Source: Minwuiaceae bacterium
GTDB taxonomy: Bacteria; Pseudomonadota; Alphaproteobacteria; Minwuiales; Minwuiaceae
Length of the DNA stretch: 52,249 nucleotides
Assembly (NCBI GenBank): GCA_028278525.1
Contig: JANQEE010000025.1
Span: forward strand, 1 to 52,249
Direction of reading: 5' to 3'
Positions 30,071 through 42,608 of this stretch are shown piece after piece (position 1 is the stretch's first letter; each line of letters begins with the position of its first letter). The position numbers and the translations under genes are program-made. Under the pieces are notes generated by a model that saw only the letters and a list, made by a program, of their open reading frames with translations, had not been told where the DNA came from and searched no databases.

Positions 30071-32950
30071 TCAGCCTTCCAGCGCTTCGTCGACCAGCGC
30101 CGCTTGTTCTGCATTGTGCTTGCTTAACAGGCCCGTCGCCGTCGATGCGGACGCGGCGCGGCCGGCATAAACAGCCCGCTTCGCTTTCTTCATCCCGACC
30201 TTGGCGAAAACCTCTTCCAGCCACGGCTCGACGAACGACCACGCGCCCATATTCTTCGGCTCTTCCTGGCACCAGACGATCTTGTCGACGTTGGTGAACG
30301 GCTTCAGTTCGTAGGCCAGAGGATCGGTGGGGTACGGATAGAGCTGTTCGATGCGGAAGATGTGGACGTCCTTCAGGCCGCGCTTGTCGCGCTCCTCCTG
30401 CAAGTCGTAGAACACCTTGCCGGTGCAGAACACGATCCGTTTTATCTTAGCAGGCGGGGCCGGCGGGTTGTCTTCGTACAGCACCCGGTGGAACGACCAG
30501 CCCGGTCCGAACTGATCCAGGTTCGACACGCACTTCTTGTGCCGCAGCAGCGACTTCGGCGCCATGATCACCAGGGGCTTGCGGAAGCTGCGGTGGATCT
30601 GCCGGCGCAGCACGTGGAAATAGTTCGCTGGCGTGGTCACGTTGACCACCTGGATGTTGTCTTCGGCGCAAAGCTGCAGGTAACGCTCCAGTCGGGCGGA
30701 ACTGTGCTCCGGTCCCTGGCCCTCGTAGCCGTGCGGCAGCAGCATGACCAACCCGGACATGCGCAGCCACTTCACTTCGCCCGACGATATGAACTGGTCG
30801 ATCTGGATCTGGGCGCCGTTGGCAAAATCGCCGAACTGCGCTTCCCACAGCACCAGCGCCTGCGGCTCGGCCAAGGTGTAGCCGTACTCGAAACCGAGCA
30901 CCGCCGCCTCGGAGAGCATGCTGTCGATGACTTCGAAATGCGCCTGGTCATCGCTCAGGTTGGCAAGCGGGACGTAGCGCTCCTCGTTTTCCTGGTCGAC
31001 CAGGACCGAGTGGCGCTGCGAGAACGTGCCGCGCCCGGAATCCTGCCCGGACAGGCGCACGGGCACGCCTTCCTTCAGCAGGCTGCCGAATGCCAAAGCC
31101 TCCGCCGTCGCCCAGTCGATGCCCTCGCCGGTTTCGATCATCCGGCGCTTGACGTCGAGTTGGCGGCGGATCGTGCGATGCAGGTTGAAGTCCTCCGGCA
31201 CCTCGGTGAGCTTGCTCCCGACCTCCTTCAGCTTTTCGATCTCGACCGCGGTGCTGCCGCGGCGGTCGCCGCCCGGCGCCAGGCCCAGTCCGGCCCAGCG
31301 GCCGTCGAACCAGTCCGCCCGGTTCGGCTTGTAGCTGCTGGCGGCGTCGAATTCCGTGTCCAGCAGGGACCGGTACTTGGCTTCCATCGCCTCGTACTCG
31401 TCTCCGGTCAGCACGCCTTCGTCGATCAGTTGCTGCGCGTAGATTTTCTTGGTCGTCGGGTGCGAGCGGATAGTCTTGTACATCAGCGGCTGGGTGAACG
31501 CCGGCTCGTCGCCCTCGTTGTGGCCGTGCCGGCGATAGCAGAACATGTCCACCACCACGTCGACCTGGAACTGCTGACGGAACTCCGTCGCGATCTTGGC
31601 CGCATGCACCACCGCTTCCGGATCGTCGCCGTTCACATGCAGGATCGGCGCCTGCACCATCTTGGCGGTATCCGACGGATAAGGCGAAGAGCGCGAATAT
31701 TTCGGCGCAGTGGTGAAGCCGATCTGGTTGTTGTGCACGAAATGAACCGTGCCGCCGGTGCGGTAGCCCTTCAGCTCCGACAAGCCGAAACATTCGGCCA
31801 CAATGCCTTGGCCGGCGAAAGCGGCGTCGCCATGCAGCAGCAAGGACAGCACCTTGTCGGAGGAGTTGGGGCCGCGCTGACCGATCTTGGCGCGCGCCTT
31901 GCCCAGCACCACCGGATTGACCGCCTCCAGGTGCGACGGGTTCGCGGTCAGCGACAGGTGAACCTTGTTGCCGTCGAACTCGCGGTCGGAGGAACTGCCG
32001 AGGTGATACTTAACGTCGCCGGAGCCCTGCACGTCCTCCGGGTTGGCGGAGGCGCCCTGGAATTCGGAGAAGACCGCGCGATAGGGCTTGCCCATCACGT
32101 TGCAGAGCATGTTCAGCCGGCCGCGGTGGGCCATGCCGATCACGATTTCCTCGATGCCCAACTGGCCGCCGCGCTTGATTACCGCCTCGATCGCCGGGAT
32201 CAACGCCTCGCCGCCGTCCAGGCCGAAGCGCTTCGTGCCTGTGTGCTTGACGTTGAGGAACTGCTCGAAGCCCTCGGTCTCGATGATCTTGCCGAGGATC
32301 GCCTTCTTGCCCATCAGGGTGAAGGTGATTTCCTTGTCCGGGCCCTCGATCCGCTGCTGGATCCAGGCCTTCTGCTCCGGGCTTTGGATATGCATGTACT
32401 CGACGCCGATCGTGCCGCAGTAGGTGCGCTGCACGACCTCCATGATCTCCGTCATGGTGCCGGATTCGAGCCCGAGCACATGGTCGAGGAAGATCGGCCG
32501 GTCCATGTCGGCTTCGCTGAAACCGTAGGTCACCGGGTCGAGTTCCGGATGCTCCTTCGGCGGGTCGAGCCCAAGCGGGTCCAGGTTGGCCTTGAGATGG
32601 CCGCGCACTCGATAGGCGCGGATCAGCATCAGGGCGCGGATCGTGTCGAGCGTCGCCGCCCGGATATCCTCGACGCCGATCTTCTGGGCGTGCTCGGCCG
32701 ACTTCGCCGCGGCCTCGCCCATATCGCCCAGGTCGTCCATGAAGTAGGGCGCGGCGCCGTTCTGCGGCTGCCAGCTCGCCCCGCGGCTTTCGGCCAGCAC
32801 CGTATCCAGGTCGTCGCCCATGGCCGCGAAGAACTGCTGCCAACTGGGGTCGACAGTGCCCGGGTTCTTCAGATACCGGGAATACAGTTCTTCGATGAAG
32901 TCGGAATTGGCACCGTAGAGAAAGGCGGACTGATTGAGCTGTGTACTCAT
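30071..32950 (-). CDS. sucA: 2-oxoglutarate dehydrogenase E1 component
   Basis: 959 residues, normal for the family. The N-terminus carries the E2-interacting segment (LNQSAFLYGANSDFIEELY), and the thiamine diphosphate half contains GMAHRGRLNMLCNVMGKPY, HLGSSSDRE and the GDAAFAGQGIVAE motif. The C-terminal half has YGYTLAEPQALVLWEAQFGDF and the PEHSSARLERYLQL stretch. It decarboxylates 2-oxoglutarate and reductively succinylates the lipoyl group of SucB. The ATG at 32950 lies 68 bp after sucD. Confidence 0.99.
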   Translation of the reverse strand: MSTQLNQSAFLYGANSDFIEELYSRYLKNPGTVDPSWQQFFAAMGDDLDTVLAESRGASWQPQNGAAPYFMDDLGDMGEAAAKSAEHAQKIGVEDIRAATLDTIRALMLIRAYRVRGHLKANLDPLGLDPPKEHPELDPVTYGFSEADMDRPIFLDHVLGLESGTMTEIMEVVQRTYCGTIGVEYMHIQSPEQKAWIQQRIEGPDKEITFTLMGKKAILGKIIETEGFEQFLNVKHTGTKRFGLDGGEALIPAIEAVIKRGGQLGIEEIVIGMAHRGRLNMLCNVMGKPYRAVFSEFQGASANPEDVQGSGDVKYHLGSSSDREFDGNKVHLSLTANPSHLEAVNPVVLGKARAKIGQRGPNSSDKVLSLLLHGDAAFAGQGIVAECFGLSELKGYRTGGTVHFVHNNQIGFTTAPKYSRSSPYPSDTAKMVQAPILHVNGDDPEAVVHAAKIATEFRQQFQVDVVVDMFCYRRHGHNEGDEPAFTQPLMYKTIRSHPTTKKIYAQQLIDEGVLTGDEYEAMEAKYRSLLDTEFDAASSYKPNRADWFDGRWAGLGLAPGGDRRGSTAVEIEKLKEVGSKLTEVPEDFNLHRTIRRQLDVKRRMIETGEGIDWATAEALAFGSLLKEGVPVRLSGQDSGRGTFSQRHSVLVDQENEERYVPLANLSDDQAHFEVIDSMLSEAAVLGFEYGYTLAEPQALVLWEAQFGDFANGAQIQIDQFISSGEVKWLRMSGLVMLLPHGYEGQGPEHSSARLERYLQLCAEDNIQVVNVTTPANYFHVLRRQIHRSFRKPLVIMAPKSLLRHKKCVSNLDQFGPGWSFHRVLYEDNPPAPPAKIKRIVFCTGKVFYDLQEERDKRGLKDVHIFRIEQLYPYPTDPLAYELKPFTNVDKIVWCQEEPKNMGAWSFVEPWLEEVFAKVGMKKAKRAVYAGRAASASTATGLLSKHNAEQAALVDEALEG

Positions 32951-33018
32951 GTCGCGCTGGCGCAGGGGCCGCCTGCGTCCCTTTTCTTTAGGATTAGAAC
33001 ACTTGGGTTAGTACTGCG

Positions 33019-33893
33019 TTATCCTTTAAGAATTCTTAGCATTGTCGACCCCAGAGCGGCAGGAGAATCCGCCACTTCGATGCCGGCGCTGCGCATCGCC
33101 TCCATCTTGTCGCCGGCGCCGCCTTTGCCGCCGGAAATGATCGCCCCGGCATGGCCCATGCGGCGGCCGGGCGGCGCGGTAACGCCGGCGATGAAGCCGA
33201 CCACCGGTTTCTTGACCTTCGACGCCTTCAGGAAATCGGCCGCCTCCTCTTCCGCGGAGCCGCCGATCTCGCCGATCATAACTATAGCCTCGGTTTCCGC
33301 ATCGGCCAGGAACATCTCCAGGCAATCGATAAAGTTGGTGCCGTTCACCGGGTCGCCGCCGATGCCGATGCAGGTCGACTGGCCAAGGCCGGCCGCCGTG
33401 GTCTGCGCCACCGCTTCGTAGGTCAGGGTGCCGGAGCGCGAGACGATGCCGACCTTGCCGCGGGTATGGATATGGCCCGGCATGATGCCGATCTTGCATT
33501 CGTCCGGCGTGATCACGCCGGGGCAGTTCGGCCCGATCAGCCGGGTGCCGGAACCGTTCACGGCCCGCATTACCCGCACCATGTCCAGCACCGGAATGCC
33601 TTCGGTGATGCAGACGGCAAGCTCGATCTCGGCGTCGACCGCTTCGACGATGGCGTCCGCCGCGAACGGCGGCGGCACGTAGATCACGCTGGCGGTGGCG
33701 CCGGTCGCCTCGACCGCATCCGCCACGGTGTTGAAGACGGGTAGGCCCAGATGGGTCTCGCCGCCTTTGCCCGGCGTGCAGCCGCCGACCATCTTGGTGC
33801 CGTAGGCGATCGCCTGTTCCGAATGGAAGGTGCCCTGCGAGCCGGTAAAGCCCTGGCAGATGACTTTGGTTTCGGAATTCACCAGAACCGACA

Positions 33894-33894
<1 letters not shown>
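33019..33894 (-). CDS. sucD: Succinyl-CoA synthetase subunit alpha
   Basis: 291 residues. CoA-binding N-terminal domain ([16 protein letters not shown]), phosphohistidine at His248 in [15 protein letters not shown], and the [10 protein letters not shown] segment. With SucC it makes ATP or GTP from succinyl-CoA in the TCA cycle. The ATG shares its first base with the sucC stop (TAATG), so the subunits are coupled and made in equal amounts. Confidence 0.98.
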
Positions 33895-35063
<1,169 letters not shown>

Positions 35064-35197
35064 GATGATCCGCTTCTTAAGATCGGGTTCGAAGGGGTAA
35101 AACGTGCAAACTGAACCTGAAACACCCGTCTTTCGCCGACCTTAACCACGCGTTTGGCAGGGCGCAAGCCGGATTCAGATGCAGCGAAATTGCTTCC

Positions 35198-36349
<1,152 letters not shown>

Positions 36350-36422
36350 TCAACCGGCCCCCTGGAGTCCAGCGCACGGGACGCGCCGAAGGCGCAGCGG
36401 CGGCCGAGGGAGGAGACAGAGG

Positions 36423-37922
<1,500 letters not shown>

Positions 37923-37935
37923 GAGGTTGGGAATC

Positions 37936-38066
37936 TGTCTGTAGAGTGCCATGCCGGCCCGCTCCCCCTTCCCAACCACCCATACAGGGTACCCTCGGGG
38001 TGGTTGGGAAGGGGGAGCGGGCCGGCATGGCACTCGAAAATGCGTCACTGGACGCATTTTCAGACA
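37936..38066 (-). repeat. Full composite palindromic repeat (copy B)
   Basis: About 131 bp between mmsA and zapE. Outer short inverted repeat TGTCTG (37936-37941) and CAGACA (38061-38066). Inside is a perfect 38-bp inverted repeat (37944-37981 with 37998-38035) around a 16-nt loop whose centre is itself palindromic, AGGGTACCCT (37986-37995). Next to it is a second hairpin, GAAAATGCGTC (38036-38046) with GACGCATTTTC (38051-38061), loop ACTG. No open frame. Related copies are at 5149 (second hairpin plus part of an arm) and 52149 (large hairpin). Resembles a non-autonomous MITE-like or REP/BIME-like element. Confidence 0.85.
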
Positions 38067-38143
38067 AATGAATCGACGATACCGGCGGGCGGCGTAACCT
38101 TGCGTCGCCCGCGACCATTCGGCCCACGAAGGCCGAGACATCG

Positions 38144-39286
38144 ATGAGCGAAGCCACGCCGGACGGCCCCCTGCCCGCCTACCGCGCCCTGCGCCGCGCC
38201 GACGACATCGCGCCGGACCCGGCGCAGAAGCTGGCCGTGGAGAAGCTGCAGGCCCTGCATGTCCGCCTGAAACAGTACCAGCCGAAATCCGACGATGCCG
38301 GCTGGCTCGGTATCTTCACGCGCCGCGCGAGGCGGCGCGAACCGACGCCGCAGGGCCTCTACATCTACGGCGATGTCGGGCGCGGCAAGTCGATGGTCAT
38401 GGACCTGTTCTTCGATACCGTACCCATAGAGCGCAAGCGCCGCGTCCATTTCCACGCCTTCATGCTGGAGGTTCACGCGGCGGCGCACGAATTCCGCCAG
38501 ACGCCGAAGGACCAGCGCGACGGCGACGATCCGATCGCGCCGATCGCCGCACGCATCGCGGCGGAGGCCATTCTGCTCTGCTTCGACGAGTTTCAGGTTC
38601 AGGACGTCGCCGATGCGATGATCCTCGGGCGGCTGTTCTCGGCTTTGTTCGACCACGGCGTCGTGGTCGTGGCCACCTCGAACCGCCCACCGGACGACCT
38701 TTATATCGGCGGCCTCAACCGCGAACTGTTCCTGCCGTTCATCGAGTTGTTCAAGGAGCGGCTGGACCTGTTGCACCTGAACGGCCCGAAAGACCACCGC
38801 ATGGCCCGGCTGACCGGCATGCCCGTCTATCACGTGCCGGCCGACGAGACGGCGGCGGCGGCCCTTGAAGACGCGTTCGCCGCGCTGACACAGGGCGTGG
38901 AGGTCGCCGCTGCGGAGATCGAGGTGCAGGGACGGCAGTTGATCATCCCACGCACCGGCGCCGGCGTCGCGGCGGCAAGTTTCGCCGAGCTCTGCGAGCG
39001 GCCGTTGGGCGCGGCCGACTACCTGGCCCTGGCGGAGAACTTCCACACCCTGGTGCTGTCAGGCATTCCGAAGATGGGCGTCCAGCAGCGCAACGAAGCC
39101 AAGCGTTTCGTCACCCTGATCGATGCTTTGTACGAGCAGAAGGTGAAGCTGATCTGTTCCGCCGGCGCACCGCCGGACGACCTGTATCCCGCCGGCGACG
39201 GCAGCTTCGAATTCGCCCGCACCGCATCCCGCCTGATCGAAATGCAAAGCCGCGACTACCTGGCCCAACCGCACGCTCTACGCTGA
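38144..39286 (+). CDS. zapE: Cell division protein ZapE (AFG1-like ATPase)
   Basis: 380 residues. P-loop GDVGRGKS at 76-83 preceded by GLYIY; Walker B LLCFDEFQVQDVADAM; sensor region VVATSNRPPDDLY; and the conserved IPRTGAGVAAASFAELCERPLG split by the family's C-terminal region ending QKVKLICSAGAPPDDLY. ZapE ATPases act at the division ring in E. coli and are related to mitochondrial AFG1. In alphaproteobacteria the gene regularly lies near mdh-sucCDAB, as here. The stop region overlaps the convergent MFS gene by 9 bp. Confidence 0.95.
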   Translation: MSEATPDGPLPAYRALRRADDIAPDPAQKLAVEKLQALHVRLKQYQPKSDDAGWLGIFTRRARRREPTPQGLYIYGDVGRGKSMVMDLFFDTVPIERKRRVHFHAFMLEVHAAAHEFRQTPKDQRDGDDPIAPIAARIAAEAILLCFDEFQVQDVADAMILGRLFSALFDHGVVVVATSNRPPDDLYIGGLNRELFLPFIELFKERLDLLHLNGPKDHRMARLTGMPVYHVPADETAAAALEDAFAALTQGVEVAAAEIEVQGRQLIIPRTGAGVAAASFAELCERPLGAADYLALAENFHTLVLSGIPKMGVQQRNEAKRFVTLIDALYEQKVKLICSAGAPPDDLYPAGDGSFEFARTASRLIEMQSRDYLAQPHALR

Positions 39287-40447
39287 GCGTACTTCGATAC
39301 GCGGCGGCGGCAGAGCGGCACCGGCCAGCGCGGCGAGCAATGCGCAAATTGCGGCGGCCAGGACTGCCATGCCGTAATTACCGGTCACGTCGAACAGCAC
39401 GCCGGCGAAGTACGGCGCGGTCAGCCCGGCGAGCCCCCAGGCGGTGAAGATCTTGCCGAACTGCGCGCCGATGCGGCCGGCGCCGTAGTACAGACCGACG
39501 GCGGCAGGGACGGTGCCGGCGGTCGCGCCGTAGGCCAGACCCATCAACGTCATGGAGAAGACGGCCACAGTCGGCTCAGGCACCGCCGCCAGCAGAAACA
39601 GGCCGAGCGCCGCCGGCATCAGAATCGACAGCAGGATCCATCGCACCGCGATCCGGTCGGTCAGCCAGCCGGCGCAAACGCGGCCGGCCATGTTGCCCGT
39701 CGCCACGCTGGCCGTGCCCAGCATCGCCAGCATCGAGGTGCCGCCGACCCGGGCCACTACTCCGGCGGCGTGGCCGATCACCATCAACCCGGCGGCGGCG
39801 CCGAGCGCCAGAACCAGCCACAACAGCCAAAACACGCGATGGCGCGTCTCCATCGCCGGGTCGGCGCCCGCGCTTGCCGCCGGGCCGATGCTGACATGCG
39901 ACATCGCCATCAGCAGCGACGAGACGGCCGCGGCGACAAAGAAGAAGCCGGCCATCGCCCGCAACGTCCCGAGCGGGCCGAGATGCGCGACACCCATCCG
40001 AAGCAGAGGTGCGGCGAGGACGGCGCCGCCGGCATACATCGCGACCACCAAACCGGTCGTCAGGCCGCGATGGCTGGTCCAGGCGACATTCACCGCCTGA
40101 ATGCCGACGCTGTACCCGACGCCGTTGGCGAGACCGAACAGGATGCCGAAACCGATCCACACCGCCGGCAGCGTGCCCACCTCCGACGCCACAAGCAGGC
40201 CGGCCGCCGCCAGCAGGAAGGCGCCGCCGGCAAGGAAGGCAGGCCGCGCCCAGCGATAGACCAGCGGGGTCAGACACATGGAAACCGTGAAGGCGGCGGC
40301 GGCCAGGGAGAACACGGCGCTCACTTCGGCCCGGTCCGCCTGCAATTGCTGCTGCAGTGGTTCCAGCAGAATACTGAAGGCGTAGAGAGAGCCGAGGCCG
40401 CCCGTCAGCAACGTCGCAGACAGCAGCGTCAGGATCGGTCGGGACAC
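39278..40447 (-). CDS. MFS transporter (OFA-like)
   Basis: 389 residues from GTG at 40447, which has GGAG five bases upstream; a GTG two codons earlier (40453) is the alternative. Twelve predicted membrane helices, with LYAFSILLEPLQQQL in the first loop and GQ-poor middle loop. The N-terminal pattern recalls the oxalate/formate antiporter branch of the MFS, but no substrate can be named. It follows the ArsI/CadI-like gene by about 110 bp on the same strand; if cotranscribed it might export an arsenical or related product, which is speculation. Convergent 9-bp overlap with zapE, where TACGCTGAGCGTA forms a short dyad over both stops. Confidence 0.85.
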   Translation of the reverse strand: MSRPILTLLSATLLTGGLGSLYAFSILLEPLQQQLQADRAEVSAVFSLAAAAFTVSMCLTPLVYRWARPAFLAGGAFLLAAAGLLVASEVGTLPAVWIGFGILFGLANGVGYSVGIQAVNVAWTSHRGLTTGLVVAMYAGGAVLAAPLLRMGVAHLGPLGTLRAMAGFFFVAAAVSSLLMAMSHVSIGPAASAGADPAMETRHRVFWLLWLVLALGAAAGLMVIGHAAGVVARVGGTSMLAMLGTASVATGNMAGRVCAGWLTDRIAVRWILLSILMPAALGLFLLAAVPEPTVAVFSMTLMGLAYGATAGTVPAAVGLYYGAGRIGAQFGKIFTAWGLAGLTAPYFAGVLFDVTGNYGMAVLAAAICALLAALAGAALPPPRIEVRSA

Positions 40448-40556
40448 GGGCACTCCGGCGATGTGAACACGGTACTGTCCGCCAGCCTATTGAAAGACAG
40501 ACGCCGTGTCAGTGGCATCCATCACATACAACAACCTGCCGATCGATCTGGGCTTG

Positions 40557-40994
40557 TTACGAACAACAGACTGCGTCCCCACGGTCCGCCTTGGCAAACA
40601 TGTCGTCGAAGCCGGCGTCGGTCCCGTAGGTGGTCGCGTCGCCGAGCGTCAGGAAGGCCTCCCAGAACGTGCCGTCGGGATCGGCGGTCCAGTTCTTTTC
40701 CGACTTGGCATAGCAGCACACCGTCTCGCCGGTGTCGTGGATCGGCCCGCCGGCCTCGCGCAGCCGGCCGTAGACCTCGCTCAGTTCGGCCTGGTCGTCC
40801 ACCTGGATACCGAAATGGCTGAGCCCGGGCTTATCGTCCCGTGTCTGCACCACGAAGTTGACGCGCGGATCGTCCAGCATCCACTTCGCGTAGTCGTCCT
40901 TTCTGACGGTCGGTTCCGCCGCGAACATGCCGCTGTAAAAACCGACGGCGGCTTCCAGGTCGCGAACGCTCAGGCTGACATGCAGACGCTTCAT
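40557..40994 (-). CDS. ArsI/CadI-family vicinal-oxygen-chelate metalloenzyme
   Basis: 145 residues from ATG at 40994, with GGAAGGAC upstream; an in-frame extension to 41018 adds eight residues. Vicinal oxygen chelate (glyoxalase) fold with family opening RLHVSLSVRDLEAAVGFY. Candidate metal ligands are His5, His60 (LSHFGIQV) and Glu112 (FWEAFL). The vicinal cysteine pair Cys93-Cys94 (ETVCCYAKS) is where ArsI enzymes bind methylarsenite; a second pair ends the protein (AVCCS). ArsI cleaves the carbon-arsenic bond, while CadI proteins are only known as cadmium-induced. No arsR or arsM is adjacent, so the true substrate is open. An AT-rich dyad lies just upstream. Confidence 0.85.
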   Translation of the reverse strand: MKRLHVSLSVRDLEAAVGFYSGMFAAEPTVRKDDYAKWMLDDPRVNFVVQTRDDKPGLSHFGIQVDDQAELSEVYGRLREAGGPIHDTGETVCCYAKSEKNWTADPDGTFWEAFLTLGDATTYGTDAGFDDMFAKADRGDAVCCS

Positions 40995-41025
40995 GGCTTC
41001 GTCCTTCCGGGCTGGCATTCAATTT

Positions 41026-41051
41026 TATATTTCTAATATATTCGAAATATA
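41026..41051. promoter_or_regulatory. AT-rich inverted repeat upstream of the ArsI/CadI-like gene
   Basis: TATATTTC (41026-41033) and GAAATATA (41044-41051) form a perfect 8-bp inverted repeat with a 10-bp spacer, about 32 bp before the ATG at 40994. The block is almost pure A+T inside a GC-rich genome. ArsR/SmtB-family repressors bind this type of site (ATA...TAT dyads) over promoters of metal and metalloid genes, so an operator is plausible; the repressor gene is not in the window. Confidence 0.5.
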
Positions 41052-41087
41052 AAGCCATGTCAAGATGCATCGCCCATGCCGGCCCGG

Positions 41088-41717
41088 CTAGCCGGATTCT
41101 CGTTCGCGCATCAGCGCGGCAACAGCGCGGGCCGTTTGATCGTCCGAACCACCGAGCGCCTCTATCACCCCCGCCCTGTCCGCGGCCGCCCGGTTCTGGC
41201 TGAGCTTCGCCTTGCCTTCCAGCCGGGTGATCGGAATCTCCATGGCGACGATGCCGCGGACCATGGCCTCCAGGAAATCCGCCGGCTGATCCCGCAGCCG
41301 CCAGGGCCGATCCGAGCTCTGCTCGTGGGCGTCGACTAGGTCCTCCATCATGTCCAGGGTCTCCCGCGGCTGTTCTTCCAGCAGGCTTGGTGTCCCGTAG
41401 GCATGGACGGATACGTAGTTCCAGGTCGGCACGCTTTTGCCGGGCCGGTACCAGTTGGGGCTGATATAGGCGTGCGGGCCTGAGAAAATCGACAGCACCT
41501 CTCCGCCGTCCGAAAACGACCGCCATTGCGGGTTGGCCCTCGCCATGTGCACGACCAGCGTGCCGTAAGGCCCACGCTCCCGGTCCAGCATGAACGGCAG
41601 ATGGCTGGCGAACGGCGCACCGTCGACGCTTGACACCAACAGCCCGAAATTGTTCGCCTCGATCAGGTCGTGGCAGGTGCTTATGTCTTCTTCGGCAAAT
41701 TGTTTCGGCACGTACAT
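41088..41717 (-). CDS. FMN-binding negative transcriptional regulator (PaiB family)
   Basis: 209 residues from ATG at 41717, with GAAAGGA ahead; an upstream in-frame start would add ten residues. It begins MYVPKQFAEED and has the family segments FGLLVSSVDGAPFASHLPFML, ANPQWRSF, IFSGPHAYISPNWY and the split-barrel FMN site around VPTWNYVSVHAYG. PaiB in Bacillus was described as a repressor of sporulation and protease genes, but many relatives are probably flavin or heme-type split-barrel enzymes without DNA binding. The gene lies directly after the sdh terminator and before the ArsI/CadI-like gene on the same strand. Confidence 0.9.
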   Translation of the reverse strand: MYVPKQFAEEDISTCHDLIEANNFGLLVSSVDGAPFASHLPFMLDRERGPYGTLVVHMARANPQWRSFSDGGEVLSIFSGPHAYISPNWYRPGKSVPTWNYVSVHAYGTPSLLEEQPRETLDMMEDLVDAHEQSSDRPWRLRDQPADFLEAMVRGIVAMEIPITRLEGKAKLSQNRAAADRAGVIEALGGSDDQTARAVAALMRERESG

Positions 41718-41748
41718 GGCCGGTTCCTTTCGAAATCGATAGGGCAAT

Positions 41749-41778
41749 AAAAAAGGCCGCCGAACGAATTCGGCGGCC
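41749..41778 (-). terminator. Rho-independent terminator of the sdhCDAB operon
   Basis: On the minus strand: GGCCGCCGAA, loop TTCG, TTCGGCGGCC, then TTTTTTATT. A perfect 10-bp GC-rich stem (41769-41778 with 41755-41764) plus a T-tract, 23 bp after the sdhB stop. It separates sdh from the PaiB-like gene. Confidence 0.92.
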
Positions 41779-41800
41779 CGGCGAAGATCTGTGTTTGGCG

Positions 41801-42586
41801 TTAGAGCTTTCGCTCCACCATCATCTTCTTGAGCTCGCCGATCGCCTTCGCGGGATTAAGCCCCTTCGGACAGGCCTTGGCGCAGTTCATGATTGTATGG
41901 CATCGGTACAGTTTGAACGGATCTTCCAGGTCGTCCAGCCGTTCGCCCGTGTTCTCGTCGCGGCTGTCGATCACCCATCGGTAGGCCTGCAACAGCACGG
42001 CCGGCCCCAGATAGCGGTCGCCGTTCCACCAATAGCTCGGGCAGCTGGTCGAGCAGCAGGCGCAGAGGATGCATTCGTACAGGCCGTCGATCTTGGCCCG
42101 GTCGTCGCGCGACTGCAGCCGTTCCCGATCCGACGGCGTCGGCGTCTCGGTCTGCATCCACGGCTGGATCGACGCGTACTGCGCGTAGAAGTTGGTCAGG
42201 TCCGGCACCAGGTCCTTGACCACGGGCATGTGCGGCAGGGGATAGACCTTCACGTCGCCCTTCACCTCGTCGATGCCCATGGTGCAGGCCAGCGTATTGG
42301 CGCCGTCGATATTCATGGCGCAGGAGCCGCAGATGCCTTCTCGGCAGGACCGCCGGAACGTTAGGGTCGGGTCGATCTCGTTCTTGATCTTGATCAACGC
42401 GTCCAGGACCATCGGCCCGCACTCCTCCAGATCGACCTCATAGGTATCGATCTGCGGGTTCTTACCGTCGTCCGGGTTCCACCGGTAGACCTGGAAGCGC
42501 TTGACCTTGTTTGCGCCCGCCTCGGCCTTCCACTGCTTGCCGCCGCTGTTGATCTTTGAATTCGCCGGCAGCGAAAACTCAGCCAT
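41801..42586 (-). CDS. sdhB: Succinate dehydrogenase iron-sulfur subunit
   Basis: 261 residues. 2Fe-2S cluster cysteines in [13 protein letters not shown] and the later Cys of TLACTMG; 4Fe-4S and 3Fe-4S cysteines in [16 protein letters not shown] and [17 protein letters not shown]. It carries electrons from the flavin subunit to the quinone site. The Trp and Ser near SCPSYWWN fit the ubiquinone pocket. 22 bp after sdhA and last gene of the operon, followed by the strong terminator at 41749. Confidence 0.98.
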   Translation of the reverse strand: MAEFSLPANSKINSGGKQWKAEAGANKVKRFQVYRWNPDDGKNPQIDTYEVDLEECGPMVLDALIKIKNEIDPTLTFRRSCREGICGSCAMNIDGANTLACTMGIDEVKGDVKVYPLPHMPVVKDLVPDLTNFYAQYASIQPWMQTETPTPSDRERLQSRDDRAKIDGLYECILCACCSTSCPSYWWNGDRYLGPAVLLQAYRWVIDSRDENTGERLDDLEDPFKLYRCHTIMNCAKACPKGLNPAKAIGELKKMMVERKL

Positions 42587-42608
42587 ATCGCCGTACTCCG
42601 TCGTGAGC

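Noticed and set aside
30362..33421. A continuous open frame of over 1000 codons antisense to sucA and sucD
   Set aside because: It mirrors the codon pattern of the genes on the other strand, is rich in Arg, His, Leu and Val as such mirrors are in GC-rich DNA, and has no recognisable domain.
35064..35197. GGTTCGAA near 35084 as a tRNA T-loop
   Set aside because: No acceptor, D or anticodon stem can be built around it on either strand.
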